Assembly: GCF_028288225.1 (NCBI RefSeq)
Contig: NZ_JAQBOC010000070.1
Span: forward strand, 1-53,249
Source of the DNA: Mucilaginibacter sp.
Lineage (GTDB): Bacteria; Bacteroidota; Bacteroidia; Sphingobacteriales; Sphingobacteriaceae
Direction of reading: 5' to 3'
Length of the DNA stretch: 53,249 nucleotides
The notes below the pieces were generated by a model. That model made no database searches. It saw only the letters and a program-made list of their open reading frames with translations, and was not told the origin of the DNA. Positions 33,753 to 42,304 of the stretch are shown here, in pieces. The translations under genes and the position numbers were made by a program. Position 1 is the stretch's first letter, and every line of letters starts with the position of its first letter.

Positions 33753-34028
33753 CATGAAAATCACAATATTCAAAGCCCTGAAGGGGCAACATACAATAGC
33801 GCAGGTCGAAGGCCTGCGTGATTGATAATGTTTTGAACCTTGAGTGTTCGAAACATATCCTAATGATCAATTATTTTCCTGATTTACCCGTATTTAACGC
33901 AGGCCTTCGACCTGCGCTGATATATTAGGCCCTTCCAGGGCCATGAAAATCACAATATTCAAAGCCCTGGAGGGGCGACATACGATAGCGCAGGTCGGAG
34001 GCCTGCGTGATTGATAATGTTTCAAACC
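33753..34028. repeat. Direct 86-bp repeat around a palindrome (R2-related)
   Basis: CATGAAAATCACAATATTCA.. at 33753-33839 is repeated at 33942-34028 with few changes. Each copy contains GCAGGTC(G)..GGCCTGCG palindromes. Between them the GCAGGCCTTCGACCTGCGC module is in reverse order, so the region folds as a complex array. It belongs to the same REP-like group as 22326-22438. Confidence 0.7.
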
Positions 34029-34202
34029 CGCGGCCAATTACTTATACCCGGGATTCGTGGGATTTAAAGAAACGGATTTTTCTGAATCGTATAAACCTAA
34101 GTTCAATAAAGATCAACTGACAAAACAGTGTCAGCAGTTAAATAAAAGTTTATGCGGATATTTGAAGTATAGCTGTTTTTTAAGCGCCCTGCAATGACAA
34201 GG

Positions 34203-34253
34203 GGGGTAAAGAGCAGAAAACGGGATTCGAACCCGCGGCCTTCAGTTTGAGAA
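34203..34253 (-). repeat. Partial duplicate of tRNA-Gly 3' half
   Basis: About 50 bases match the 3' half of tRNA-Gly(CCC) plus about 11 bases beyond its 3' end (34546-34598), with two substitutions and a small length difference. It contains the T-arm (CGGGATTCGAACCCG) but not the 5' half, so it cannot form a tRNA. This pattern is typical of the att duplication left by integration at a tRNA, or of a local duplication. Confidence 0.7.
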
Positions 34254-34542
34254 TTAGAATCTGCATTTTGGGCATAAGGTAAATGACAAGTCTATAACAA
34301 AATATAAAATAAGGATAGAAAATACTAAGAAATATTCTTTCTTAAATACCGACCATAATGTTCTTTTGGTTACATATGTAGTTATTGACGCGATAATTAA
34401 TAATAGAATACATGGAATTAAAAGCCCCCATTCCATAGTCAAAAATTTTGCAGATTGTCAATAAGTTAGCTACTATAAATAAAGATTGTAAAGCAATCAT
34501 TATTTCGAAACCAACTTGACAAATAGATTTTATTAATCGCAT
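34254..34542 (-). pseudogene. Possible frameshifted small membrane protein between tRNA repeats
   Basis: Two overlapping short reading frames cover this gap. The first (from 34542) begins MRLIKSICQVGFEIMIALQS and gives one hydrophobic segment; the second (from about 34436) begins MEWGLLIPCILLLIIASITT and gives two more, ending CPKCRF. They are one base out of frame with each other around 34440-34460, where A5T4 runs occur. Joined, they would make a single three-helix protein of about 95 residues. It could also be two separate chance frames. Confidence 0.35.
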
Positions 34543-34556
34543 GATGGGGTTTAAAG

Positions 34557-34629
34557 AGCGGAAAACGGGATTCGAACCCGCGGCCTTCAGTTTGGGAAAC
34601 TGATGCTCTACCAGCTGAGCTATTTCCGC
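34557..34629 (-). tRNA. tRNA-Gly (anticodon CCC)
   Basis: The 73-nt minus-strand sequence folds as a cloverleaf: acceptor GCGGAAA/TTTCCGC with discriminator T, D-arm GCTC..GAGC, anticodon arm TCAGT-TTCCCAA-ACTGA giving CCC, and T-arm CGGG-TTCGAAT-CCCG. No CCA is encoded. Glycine identity fits the anticodon and U73. A truncated copy of its 3' half lies 343 bases downstream. Confidence 0.93.
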
Positions 34630-34698
34630 TTAATTATAGTTCGAAGATATAAAGAAAATTAATTTTTAAACTTATTTTCTGTTAATTGTTGACTTTGA

Positions 34699-35214
34699 TC
34701 AGTGCAGATAGATCTCATCCTGTTTTAATTTTAATGGCGGATTAACTGAAATAATGCTGATGTATTTCATGCGGGTGTTTGCTTCCTCCTCTATTTTAAC
34801 CGACTTAACTGCGGATAATTGAAAATACATAGTTTTTGGTTGATAATCAAAAACACTATCAATAAATACAGGCAACATGCTTCCTTTTATAGCAATATCA
34901 AATTTTTTTAATAGATGCGGCAGATCTATTAATGTTATACCCGGTTTAAAGGTGAAATATATAGTACCGCTTCTGTCATCATTCAAAATAAGATTGGTTG
35001 TTTCACTTTTTTGATAAACATTTACAGCTGATAAATCATTTTGGTCTATAACCGGATGTCTTGTTTGGATGTTTAACTGTTTATTGCCGGTATTTAAAAC
35101 AAACACAGGGGTGTTTTTATAATTGGCTGTATCTTTGTTAAGTTGGTTGAACGTTTGCCCGGAACAAAAAAGACCTTCAAATAAAAAAACAAAAGTTAAC
35201 AATATCTTTACCAT
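34699..35214 (-). CDS. Exported protein of unknown function
   Basis: 171 residues from the ATG at 35214 (MVKILLTFVFLFEGLFCSGQ is a good signal peptide; 16 upstream codons are rejected). The remainder includes a repeated proline/charged pattern such as TIYFTFKPGITLIDLPHLLKKFDIAIKGSMLPVF and KTMYFQLSAVKSVKIEEEANTRMKYISI. I recognise no family. It is divergent from the gamma-carbonic anhydrase gene. Confidence 0.7.
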   Translation of the reverse strand: MVKILLTFVFLFEGLFCSGQTFNQLNKDTANYKNTPVFVLNTGNKQLNIQTRHPVIDQNDLSAVNVYQKSETTNLILNDDRSGTIYFTFKPGITLIDLPHLLKKFDIAIKGSMLPVFIDSVFDYQPKTMYFQLSAVKSVKIEEEANTRMKYISIISVNPPLKLKQDEIYLH

Positions 35215-35300
35215 AATTGGAAGGTTTATAATTACGTTTGGGTTTATAACAAAAATAAACATTAGCTATTCACTAACTCAACAATTCACTAATTTAATAT

Positions 35301-35813
35301 ATGCCTGTAATACTGCCTGTAAAAAATATAAGTCCATCATGGGGAAATGATTGTTTTATTGCGCCAAATGCTACAATTGTTGGCGATGTAGAGATGGGGA
35401 ATAATTGCTCAGTTTGGTTTAATGCGGTGATAAGGGGCGATGTGCATTACATTAAGATAGGCAACAATACCAACATACAGGATGGGGCCGTTATACACGC
35501 CACATACCAGTATGCGCCAACAAACATTGGCAACAATGTATCAATAGGCCACAATGCCCTGGTACATGGCTGTACGCTTAAGGATAATGTTTTAATAGGC
35601 ATGGGCGCGATAGTAATGGATCATTGTATTGTAGAAGAATATGTAATAATTGCTGCCGGTTCTGTTGTTTTGGAAAAAACGATCTGCGAGTCTGGATTCA
35701 TATACGCAGGCACCCCTGCAAAAAAGATCAAGCCACTTACTCCTGAACAGAAGGAAATGCTTGATCGTTTGCCTAATAATTACATTATGTATTCTGGCTG
35801 GTTTAAGGAGTAG
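35301..35813 (+). CDS. Gamma-carbonic anhydrase family protein
   Basis: 170 residues, left-handed beta-helix with hexapeptide repeats (IVGDVEMGNNCSVWFNAVIRGD and IGNNVSIGHNALVHGC). Three His residues, His66 (GAVIHATYQ), His84 and His89 (IGHNALVHG), match the zinc ligands of gamma-carbonic anhydrases such as YrdA. It may have hydratase activity or be a structural/inactive relative. Its 3' end overlaps the Ig-like lipoprotein gene convergently by 11 bases. Confidence 0.88.
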   Translation: MPVILPVKNISPSWGNDCFIAPNATIVGDVEMGNNCSVWFNAVIRGDVHYIKIGNNTNIQDGAVIHATYQYAPTNIGNNVSIGHNALVHGCTLKDNVLIGMGAIVMDHCIVEEYVIIAAGSVVLEKTICESGFIYAGTPAKKIKPLTPEQKEMLDRLPNNYIMYSGWFKE

Positions 35814-37443
35814 CCGGTTCTTTAGGTACCGTAATTGGTGTTACCTGTTCCCAGTTGGCCCTTAATGTTATTGGTGTATCATCAATCCAAATATTTTCCG
35901 GCTGTATTTTTTCCTTTACATTACCGCTGTCCCACTTACCGTTATTATTAGCGTCGTAAATAACGCTTACTGTATATTTTCCGGTAAGGTAATTTTTATA
36001 GGTCAATGAGGTTGATTTGTGGATCACATCACTATGCAATAACTCTTTCTGCTCGTTCATTACTTCAACTATGTACGCCTTACCTGTATCAGGTACGGTT
36101 ACGGCTAATGTTAACTGGCTATAATTTTCGCGCTTATCTATCGTAAATTTTTTATTTACCTTTCTGTTTTTATCTCCATATATATCTGTGACAGCGCCAT
36201 TATCTAAAGCAAGCGTATAATTATCATTTTGCTTCCACCGGTAATTTAGAATGAGGTTTTTGGGATTAGCTGTATCCTTTTGTACTGTAAAATTACTAAC
36301 CTCTGCTGAATCTTCTTTTAAGGTAATTAAAGAGCTCTCAACGTTTTCGAGAGGGTAGAAACCTCTGATTACTAAATTTGTGCCTGGCTTTAAACGACCA
36401 TCGCCGGAAATATTGTAACTTAATGCAAATGTTCGCTGAAAGGTTTCTTTTTTGCCTTTTTTCTTAGCTATAGTATCAAGGGGTTTATTATTATCAAGGA
36501 CGGCAATCCGGATAGAATCAAAACCCATATTACGCATATATAAAGTAGCGGTATCTTTGGTTTTAGTGATGTCTACAATTTTATATTTATCAAAATCGGG
36601 AGGATAGATTACTTTTAAGGATGGCTTGTCGAGTCTTTTATTAAAAATAAAAGTCATTTTTCCGTCAGGGTCAAAACCGCCAACAATCCTTAATTTGGAT
36701 GGCGCCTGTTTAAACAGGTTCAGCTGGATGTTTGAAGTGTCCGTTGTTAAGTGAATTACTTTTTTGTTAAAAGCGATGAGCTCATCATCTTTATTATATA
36801 TTTTATCGGGGCTTGTTTCCTTCAAAGCATAAATGCGGTAATTATCCGGGTGCAGGTTATTTAAAGAGAATCGTCCGGCACTATCGGTTGTTGCATAAAC
36901 AGTAGGTTTCTTTTTTCCAAAGAGGAGCGAATCCTGCTTAAGGGTAAAAAGCATAACCGTTGCATCCTTTTCCTTTAATTGGGTTGTTGCATTAACTACC
37001 GTACCCGACATACTTAATGAGTCGATATGTTCGCCGGTTGAAAATACATAAGTGAAATTTTTTAAAATGTTCGACTCATTTACATCGGCAATTGCCTTTC
37101 CGAAATTTATAACATAAGTCGTATTTTTTTCAAGCGAATCTTTAAGCGTTATCAAAATGCTTTTTTTCTTCACTTTATATTCCGGTAATTTTGCCGGAGT
37201 AGGACTCATGCTTATTTCGGAGTAAATATTTGTTAGTTTAAAATATTCGTCAAAATCAAGCTGAATTGTTTTACTGTTAAAATGACGGGTCATATTTGCC
37301 GGGGTTGCCAGCAATAATTTTGGCGGATCATGGTCTCGAGGTCCACCCTGGGGTAATTGGCGACTTGCGCAGCCAAAATTCAGCAAAATGATGGAAAAAA
37401 CGATTATAAGAGATCCAAAAAATCCGGCCTTTTTATTTAACAT
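35803..37443 (-). CDS. Ig-like domain lipoprotein
   Basis: 546 residues with a lipobox (LLNFGC, Cys near 25). The RQLPQGGPRDHDPPKLLLATPAN motif and the Big_5/SbsA-type Ig domain (residues 40-135) are the usual beginning of this Bacteroidota family, followed by a carboxypeptidase-like beta-sandwich (SMSGTVVNATTQLKEKDATVMLF) and further beta-rich repeats. It is exposed on the cell surface or periplasm. The function is unknown. It is downstream of mnmG with 117 bases between. Confidence 0.85.
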   Translation of the reverse strand: MLNKKAGFFGSLIIVFSIILLNFGCASRQLPQGGPRDHDPPKLLLATPANMTRHFNSKTIQLDFDEYFKLTNIYSEISMSPTPAKLPEYKVKKKSILITLKDSLEKNTTYVINFGKAIADVNESNILKNFTYVFSTGEHIDSLSMSGTVVNATTQLKEKDATVMLFTLKQDSLLFGKKKPTVYATTDSAGRFSLNNLHPDNYRIYALKETSPDKIYNKDDELIAFNKKVIHLTTDTSNIQLNLFKQAPSKLRIVGGFDPDGKMTFIFNKRLDKPSLKVIYPPDFDKYKIVDITKTKDTATLYMRNMGFDSIRIAVLDNNKPLDTIAKKKGKKETFQRTFALSYNISGDGRLKPGTNLVIRGFYPLENVESSLITLKEDSAEVSNFTVQKDTANPKNLILNYRWKQNDNYTLALDNGAVTDIYGDKNRKVNKKFTIDKRENYSQLTLAVTVPDTGKAYIVEVMNEQKELLHSDVIHKSTSLTYKNYLTGKYTVSVIYDANNNGKWDSGNVKEKIQPENIWIDDTPITLRANWEQVTPITVPKEPATP

Positions 37444-37560
37444 TGTTTTTAAACGCTATAAACGATTTTTATATTTTAATGATATGGGATATTAAAAAAC
37501 TAAAATAATTGATTTAACACAAAATTTATATAAACATCTAATTATCAATTAATTGCAAGA

Positions 37561-39423
37561 TTATCTTGATATGTGAACCATTAAAACCGAGACATCCGAG
37601 GGTGTTACCCCCGAAATACGTGAAGCCTGTCCTAATGTACGAGGTTTTATCTTCATTAATTTTTCGCGCGCCTCTTTAGAAAGTGATACAAGTTGATGGT
37701 AATTAAATTCAGGATTGATTTCTTTGTCCTCCATTTTTTTCATCCGGTCCACAATTTCCATTTCCTTTTCAAAATAACTCTCATATTTGATTTTTATTTC
37801 AGCCTGCTCAATAGTTTCTTTATCATACTTTGCAAGCAGGTCATTCAATGTTTCATCCGCCTTTCGCAGATCTTCAAAACCAACCTGGGGGCGACTAAGT
37901 AAATTAAATAGTTTAGCACTTTGACTAAGTGGACTTGTCTCTAAGTTTTCCAACAAGCCATTAACACTTCCCGGGTCAATTGATTTGGAACGGGTATAGG
38001 CAACAATGCTGTCTGAATTTTTCACCTTGTTTTTTACCTTCTCCAGGCGTTCATCATTTATCAAGCCGAGCTCATGGCCGATTGGGCTTAGTCTAATATC
38101 GGCATTGTCTTGACGAAGTAACAAACGGTGCTCGGCCCTTGAGGTAAACATGCGGTAAGGTTCTTCAGTACCTTTTGTAACCAGGTCATCAATCAAAACA
38201 CCAATATATGACTCAGATCTTTTCATGATCAATTCGTGTTTGTCATGAATTTTTTGATGAGCATTGATCCCTGCTATAAATCCCTGCGAGGCGGCTTCTT
38301 CATAGCCGGTTGTTCCATTTATCTGTCCGGCAAAATATAAGTTGCTGATCAGTTTAGTTTCAAGCGTTAATCCGAGCTGGGTAGGGGGAAAGTAGTCGTA
38401 CTCTATGGCGTACCCAGGCCTGAACATTTTTGCTTTCTCAAAACCCGGGATCTGGATCAATGCTTTGTATTGGATGTCTTCTGGTAAAGATGTAGAGAAA
38501 CCATTTACATAGATCTCTACCGTGTTCCAGCCCTCAGGCTCAACAAATATTTGGTGTCGGTCGCGTTCAGCAAACCGATTGATTTTATCTTCGATAGATG
38601 GGCAGTATCTTGGCCCTAATCCTTTGATCCTACCAGTAAACATTGGCGACTTTTCAAAGCCCTCTTTCAATGTTTCGTGTACATTTTTGTTGGTATATGT
38701 TATCCAGCAACAACGTTGCTCTTTGGCTAATTCTACATCTGTAAAGGAGAAACGACCACGCTCTTCATCTCCCCATTGCTCTTCCATCTGACTATAGTTC
38801 AGACTACGGCCGTCGACTCTTGGAGGAGTACCTGTCTTCATTCTCCCCGATTCAAAACCCAATTGGACTAGTTGTTCAGTTAAACCGGTCGCTGCCTTTT
38901 CTGCTGTTCTACCCCCCCCAAAGCGTTTTTCACCTATGTGAATCAAGCCATTTAAGAACGTACCATTCGTAAGAACAACCGCATCTGCCTCTATCTCTAT
39001 ACCCAGTGAAGTTTTGATGCCAGCTATAGTATTGTTTTTAATCAATAACGAGATAACTGTGTCTTGCCAGAAATCGACATTGGGAATACGTTCAAGAGCT
39101 AATCTCCATTCTTCAGCAAATCGCATGCGGTCGCTTTGGGCTCTGGGACTCCACATCGCCGGACCTTTTGATCGGTTTAACATACGAAACTGAAGCGAGG
39201 TTTTATCTGTTATTATACCTGAATATCCGCCCATGGCATCAATCTCGCGCACTATTTGACCTTTGGCTACACCACCCATAGCCGGGTTACAGCTCATCTG
39301 TGCTATCACTCCCATATTCATAGTGATTAACAAAACAGATGAACCGAGATTGGCAGCAGCAGCAGCAGCTTCACAGCCCGCATGTCCGGCACCAACGACT
39401 ATTACATTATATTTCTTAAACAT
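37561..39423 (-). CDS. mnmG: tRNA uridine-5-carboxymethylaminomethyl enzyme MnmG
   Basis: 620 residues (normal MnmG length). FAD motif VVGAGHAGCEAAAAAANLG at the start, then SCNPAMGGVAKGQIVREIDAMGG, GTFLNG, RMKTGTPPRV, GLTLETKLISNLYFAGQINGTTGYEEAASQG and the C-terminal helical KPRTLGQASRISGVTPSDVSVLMVHI. With MnmE it makes the cmnm5U34 modification in tRNAs. Its start codon is 12 bases from the first parS-like site. mnmG is frequently near oriC in bacteria. Confidence 0.96.
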   Translation of the reverse strand: MFKKYNVIVVGAGHAGCEAAAAAANLGSSVLLITMNMGVIAQMSCNPAMGGVAKGQIVREIDAMGGYSGIITDKTSLQFRMLNRSKGPAMWSPRAQSDRMRFAEEWRLALERIPNVDFWQDTVISLLIKNNTIAGIKTSLGIEIEADAVVLTNGTFLNGLIHIGEKRFGGGRTAEKAATGLTEQLVQLGFESGRMKTGTPPRVDGRSLNYSQMEEQWGDEERGRFSFTDVELAKEQRCCWITYTNKNVHETLKEGFEKSPMFTGRIKGLGPRYCPSIEDKINRFAERDRHQIFVEPEGWNTVEIYVNGFSTSLPEDIQYKALIQIPGFEKAKMFRPGYAIEYDYFPPTQLGLTLETKLISNLYFAGQINGTTGYEEAASQGFIAGINAHQKIHDKHELIMKRSESYIGVLIDDLVTKGTEEPYRMFTSRAEHRLLLRQDNADIRLSPIGHELGLINDERLEKVKNKVKNSDSIVAYTRSKSIDPGSVNGLLENLETSPLSQSAKLFNLLSRPQVGFEDLRKADETLNDLLAKYDKETIEQAEIKIKYESYFEKEMEIVDRMKKMEDKEINPEFNYHQLVSLSKEAREKLMKIKPRTLGQASRISGVTPSDVSVLMVHISR

Positions 39424-39434
39424 TTCAACTCCTA

Positions 39435-39450
39435 TATTCCACGTGGAACA
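39435..39450. promoter_or_regulatory. parS-like site 1 (15/16)
   Basis: TATTCCACGTGGAACA differs from the parS consensus (TGTTNCACGTGNAACA) by a single G-to-A at position 2. It lies 12 bases upstream of the mnmG start, in its 5' leader. Confidence 0.7.
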
Positions 39451-39475
39451 ATTATATTATTTGTTTTTTTTAGAG

Positions 39476-39491
39476 TGTTCCACGTGGAACA
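39476..39491. promoter_or_regulatory. parS-like site 2 (exact)
   Basis: TGTTCCACGTGGAACA is an exact match to the consensus and to Pseudomonas parS. It is the core of a 24-bp perfect palindrome (39472-39495). Its centre is 41 bases from site 1. Confidence 0.85.
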
Positions 39492-39530
39492 CTCTTTTTT
39501 ATTGCGATATACCTGCTTCTATTTATGCAA

Positions 39531-39785
39531 CTATTTACGTTCTTGTAATGTTCCACGTGGAACATTAAATAATGATAATAATGCAACAAGCCCCCAAATA
39601 CCTTCTAATACCACAAACGGATAAAATTTAATTAAATATGATGAAAAACAACATATTCCCGCACCAAGAAAGTTCATAAAACCATAGACCTTGCTTTGGG
39701 CAGGTAGTTTTTTATATAAATTTAATAAAAAGGCGATCAATAATATAATAACACCAATTGAGGCCAATATGTCTGAAGTCTTCAT
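39531..39785 (-). CDS. CBU_0592-type small membrane protein
   Basis: 84 residues. Three hydrophobic segments: ILASIGVIILLIAFLLNLY, YGFMNFLGAGICCFSSYLI and FVVLEGIWGLVALLSLF, typical of the CBU_0592 domain. The last residues NVPRGTLQERK are encoded by the third parS-like palindrome (NVPRGT), so the C-terminal tail is probably a by-product of the parS sequence. It starts directly after the ABC-F stop codon (TAA-ATG). Confidence 0.7.
   Translation of the reverse strand: MKTSDILASIGVIILLIAFLLNLYKKLPAQSKVYGFMNFLGAGICCFSSYLIKFYPFVVLEGIWGLVALLSLFNVPRGTLQERK
39549..39564. promoter_or_regulatory. parS-like site 3 (exact, inside a coding sequence)
   Basis: TGTTCCACGTGGAACA, exact match, centred 73 bases from site 2. 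It overlaps the final codons of the CBU_0592-type gene. Together the three sites span 130 bp. Confidence 0.85.
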
Positions 39786-41651
39786 TTATGCTTCCTTTAG
39801 TTCGGTTAATTCAATCCAGCGAATGCTTTTTTCATCAAGCTTACTGTTTAAACCCGTTATCTGTTGCAATATTTCAGTCAATTTAGCGACCTCAATCCCT
39901 ACAACATTAAGTGTATTGCTTTTTTCTTCTATCTGTTTTTCAATTGTTGCGATTTCGCCTTCCAGTATATCCAGCTCTTTTTGCTCTTTAAAGCTTAATT
40001 TGCTTTTCTTAGGTTCTATTGTCTTTTTTGCTTCACTCGCCGGGCTTCGTTTGTTCTGTTGTTTACTTTCTTCCAACTCAACCCTATATGCAGAATAGTT
40101 TCCGTTATAAATTTTTACGTGCCCGCCCTCTTCCATTATAAAAAGCTGATCGGTTAGCTTGTCAAGTAAATACCTATCGTGCGAAACCATCATCAAAACA
40201 CCGGAATAGTTAGTTAAAAACTCTTCTAATATATTTAATGTATCAATATCAAGATCGTTTGTTGGCTCATCCAGAATTAAAAAATTCGGATTCTTCATCA
40301 AAACACTCATCAACTGCAGCCGTTTCTTTTCACCCCCGCTTAATTTAGAGATAAATCCATATTGCTTGGCAGGCGGAAAAAGAAACAGAGTAAGCAGGGC
40401 AGAGGCTGAAATAAGCTTACCATCAGCCATTGTTATGAATTCAGCCACATTCTTTACTATATCAATTACACGCTCATCCTCCTTAAAAACTATTCCCGAT
40501 TGATGAAAATAGCCGATAACAGTAGTCTCTCCTTTATCAATGATGCCTTTATCTGGCTGTAATCCTCCGGTAATTAAATTAAGTAAGGTTGATTTCCCAC
40601 TTCCATTCTTCCCTGCAAGGCCAATCCTGTCTCCTTTTTTAAATACATAGCTAAAGTTATTTATAAAAATCTGATCCCTGAATGATTTATAAAGATGACT
40701 CATCTCCATAATTTTATTTCCCTGGCGTGCGGTTTTAACGCTTAGTTCAACCTTCTGCTTGGCTCCGCCGTTCTTTGTCTTTTCTTCCAGATCATAAAAC
40801 GCATCTATCCTTGCTTTTGATTTGGTGCCGCGGGCCTGTGGCTGTCTGCGCATCCATTCCAGTTCTTTACGTAATAAGTTGCTGTTTTTTTGAAATGAAG
40901 CTTCGTCAGCGCTTTCACGTTCCGCCTTTTTCTCCAGGTAATACCCGTAATTGCCAACGTAAGGAATAATCTTGCCTTTATCAATCTCCAATATTTCGTT
41001 ACATACGTTATCCAGGAAATATCTGTCGTGAGTAACCATCAGGATGGTTTTTGAACCATCTGTCAGTAATTTCTCCAGCCACTCAATGGTATCAATGTCC
41101 AGGTGATTGGTTGGCTCATCTAAAATATAAATGTCCGGATCTTCTATCAATAGTTTAGCCAGAGCCAAACGTTTTTTCTGCCCGCCAGATAAAGTGTTAA
41201 TCTTTTGATTAAGGTGATGGATATCCAATCTCCCCAAAATGGTCTTTATTTTATATTCATATTCCCAGGCATCAACATTGCTCATTTCCTCCATTACATT
41301 TTCAATAGCTTTGGAGTTTTCGGGGTCATTTTCCAATAGCTCCTCGTATTTACGGATTAGTTGTTGTTGTATGTCATCTGCATGGAAGATATAGTCGCTT
41401 ATGGTAACCGCATCTTTAAAGCCAGGATCTTGTTCCAGGTAGCCCATGTTTAAATCGCGCATTTGCGCAACTTTACCCTCGGTCGGTTTTAAACTGCCGG
41501 CTAATAATTTTAAAAGGGTTGATTTCCCGGCACCATTAATACCTACCAGCGCAACCCTGCGGCCGCGGTTAATGCCTATGGCTACGTTTCTGAAAAGCCA
41601 GTGATCATGAAAGGAATGGCCGAGATTCTCGGCAGAGATATAATTACTCAC
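39786..41651 (-). CDS. ABC-F family ATPase (Uup-like)
   Basis: 621 residues, two ATP-binding domains without membrane segments: Walker A GINGAGKSTLLKLL and AGKNGSGKSTLLNLI, signatures LSGGQKKRLALAKLL and LSGGEKKRLQLMSVL, and Walker B DEPTNHLD and DEPTNDLD. The C-terminal Lys/Glu-rich coiled coil (PKKSKLSFKEQKELDILEGEI..) is the Uup subgroup hallmark. ABC-F proteins act on ribosomes or branched DNA rather than transport. The start is GTG and it overlaps the upstream gene's stop by four bases (GTGA). Confidence 0.9.
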   Translation of the reverse strand: MSNYISAENLGHSFHDHWLFRNVAIGINRGRRVALVGINGAGKSTLLKLLAGSLKPTEGKVAQMRDLNMGYLEQDPGFKDAVTISDYIFHADDIQQQLIRKYEELLENDPENSKAIENVMEEMSNVDAWEYEYKIKTILGRLDIHHLNQKINTLSGGQKKRLALAKLLIEDPDIYILDEPTNHLDIDTIEWLEKLLTDGSKTILMVTHDRYFLDNVCNEILEIDKGKIIPYVGNYGYYLEKKAERESADEASFQKNSNLLRKELEWMRRQPQARGTKSKARIDAFYDLEEKTKNGGAKQKVELSVKTARQGNKIMEMSHLYKSFRDQIFINNFSYVFKKGDRIGLAGKNGSGKSTLLNLITGGLQPDKGIIDKGETTVIGYFHQSGIVFKEDERVIDIVKNVAEFITMADGKLISASALLTLFLFPPAKQYGFISKLSGGEKKRLQLMSVLMKNPNFLILDEPTNDLDIDTLNILEEFLTNYSGVLMMVSHDRYLLDKLTDQLFIMEEGGHVKIYNGNYSAYRVELEESKQQNKRSPASEAKKTIEPKKSKLSFKEQKELDILEGEIATIEKQIEEKSNTLNVVGIEVAKLTEILQQITGLNSKLDEKSIRWIELTELKEA

Positions 41652-42304
41652 GATAGTTCTTGTATTTTATCCGAAGAGTAAATATATACTCCCCGTTCGT
41701 TTTTTAATGATTGCTTATACATGGCACCCGCCACGGTTTTAGCAGATATTGATCTGTATTTTTTAAGGTTACCTATCAGCAGGGGATTCAGGATCTTCAT
41801 CAATCCGGTAAAGAAAATTTCCAATGGCCTGTTTTCTTTCCTGTCGCCGGTTAATAATGATGGCCGATAGATTTGCAGCACAGGTAATCCAACCTTTATA
41901 ATATCTTCTTCCGTTTCACCTTTCATTTTTGTGTAAAAATTTGACGAGCTTACATTGGCGCCAATAGCAGACACCAAATGAAACTGATCAATTTTATTTT
42001 TTAACGCAATTTGTGCCAGTTTCAATGGATAATCATGGTCAACTTTTTTGTAATCATCCAGATTGGGTGTTTTTTTCTTTGTCGATCCCAGGCAGCAGAA
42101 GATCACGTCGCCGGTAATTGCAGCTGAATACTCGTCCAGCGTATTAAAATCAACTCTTAATTGCTTTAATTTATTGTGTTTTAATGGTAACTCTTTCCGC
42201 ACAAATATCAATACTTCGTTATAGCCAGGCTCATTCAGTAAAATTTCTAATAAACTACTGCCTACCAATCCACTTGCACCAGCCATAATTGCTCTTTTAA
42301 CCAT
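41648..42304 (-). CDS. NAD(P)-binding oxidoreductase-like protein
   Basis: 218 residues from MVKRAIMAGASGLVGSSLLEILL, an atypical-SDR Rossmann start (GASGLVG). Later segments (VIFCCLGSTKKKTP, HLVSAIGANVSSSNFYTKMKGETEEDI) match the HTATIP2/NAD(P)H-binding family. The substrate is unknown. It heads the minus-strand run that continues with the ABC-F and CBU_0592-type genes. Ten upstream codons are rejected as start. Confidence 0.8.
   Translation of the reverse strand: MVKRAIMAGASGLVGSSLLEILLNEPGYNEVLIFVRKELPLKHNKLKQLRVDFNTLDEYSAAITGDVIFCCLGSTKKKTPNLDDYKKVDHDYPLKLAQIALKNKIDQFHLVSAIGANVSSSNFYTKMKGETEEDIIKVGLPVLQIYRPSLLTGDRKENRPLEIFFTGLMKILNPLLIGNLKKYRSISAKTVAGAMYKQSLKNERGVYIYSSDKIQELS

Noticed and set aside
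39472..39500. Palindrome plus T-run at parS-like site 2 as an intrinsic terminator
   Set aside because: The T-run follows on the plus strand, where no gene ends; all neighbouring genes are on the minus strand. The exact parS core explains the palindrome better.
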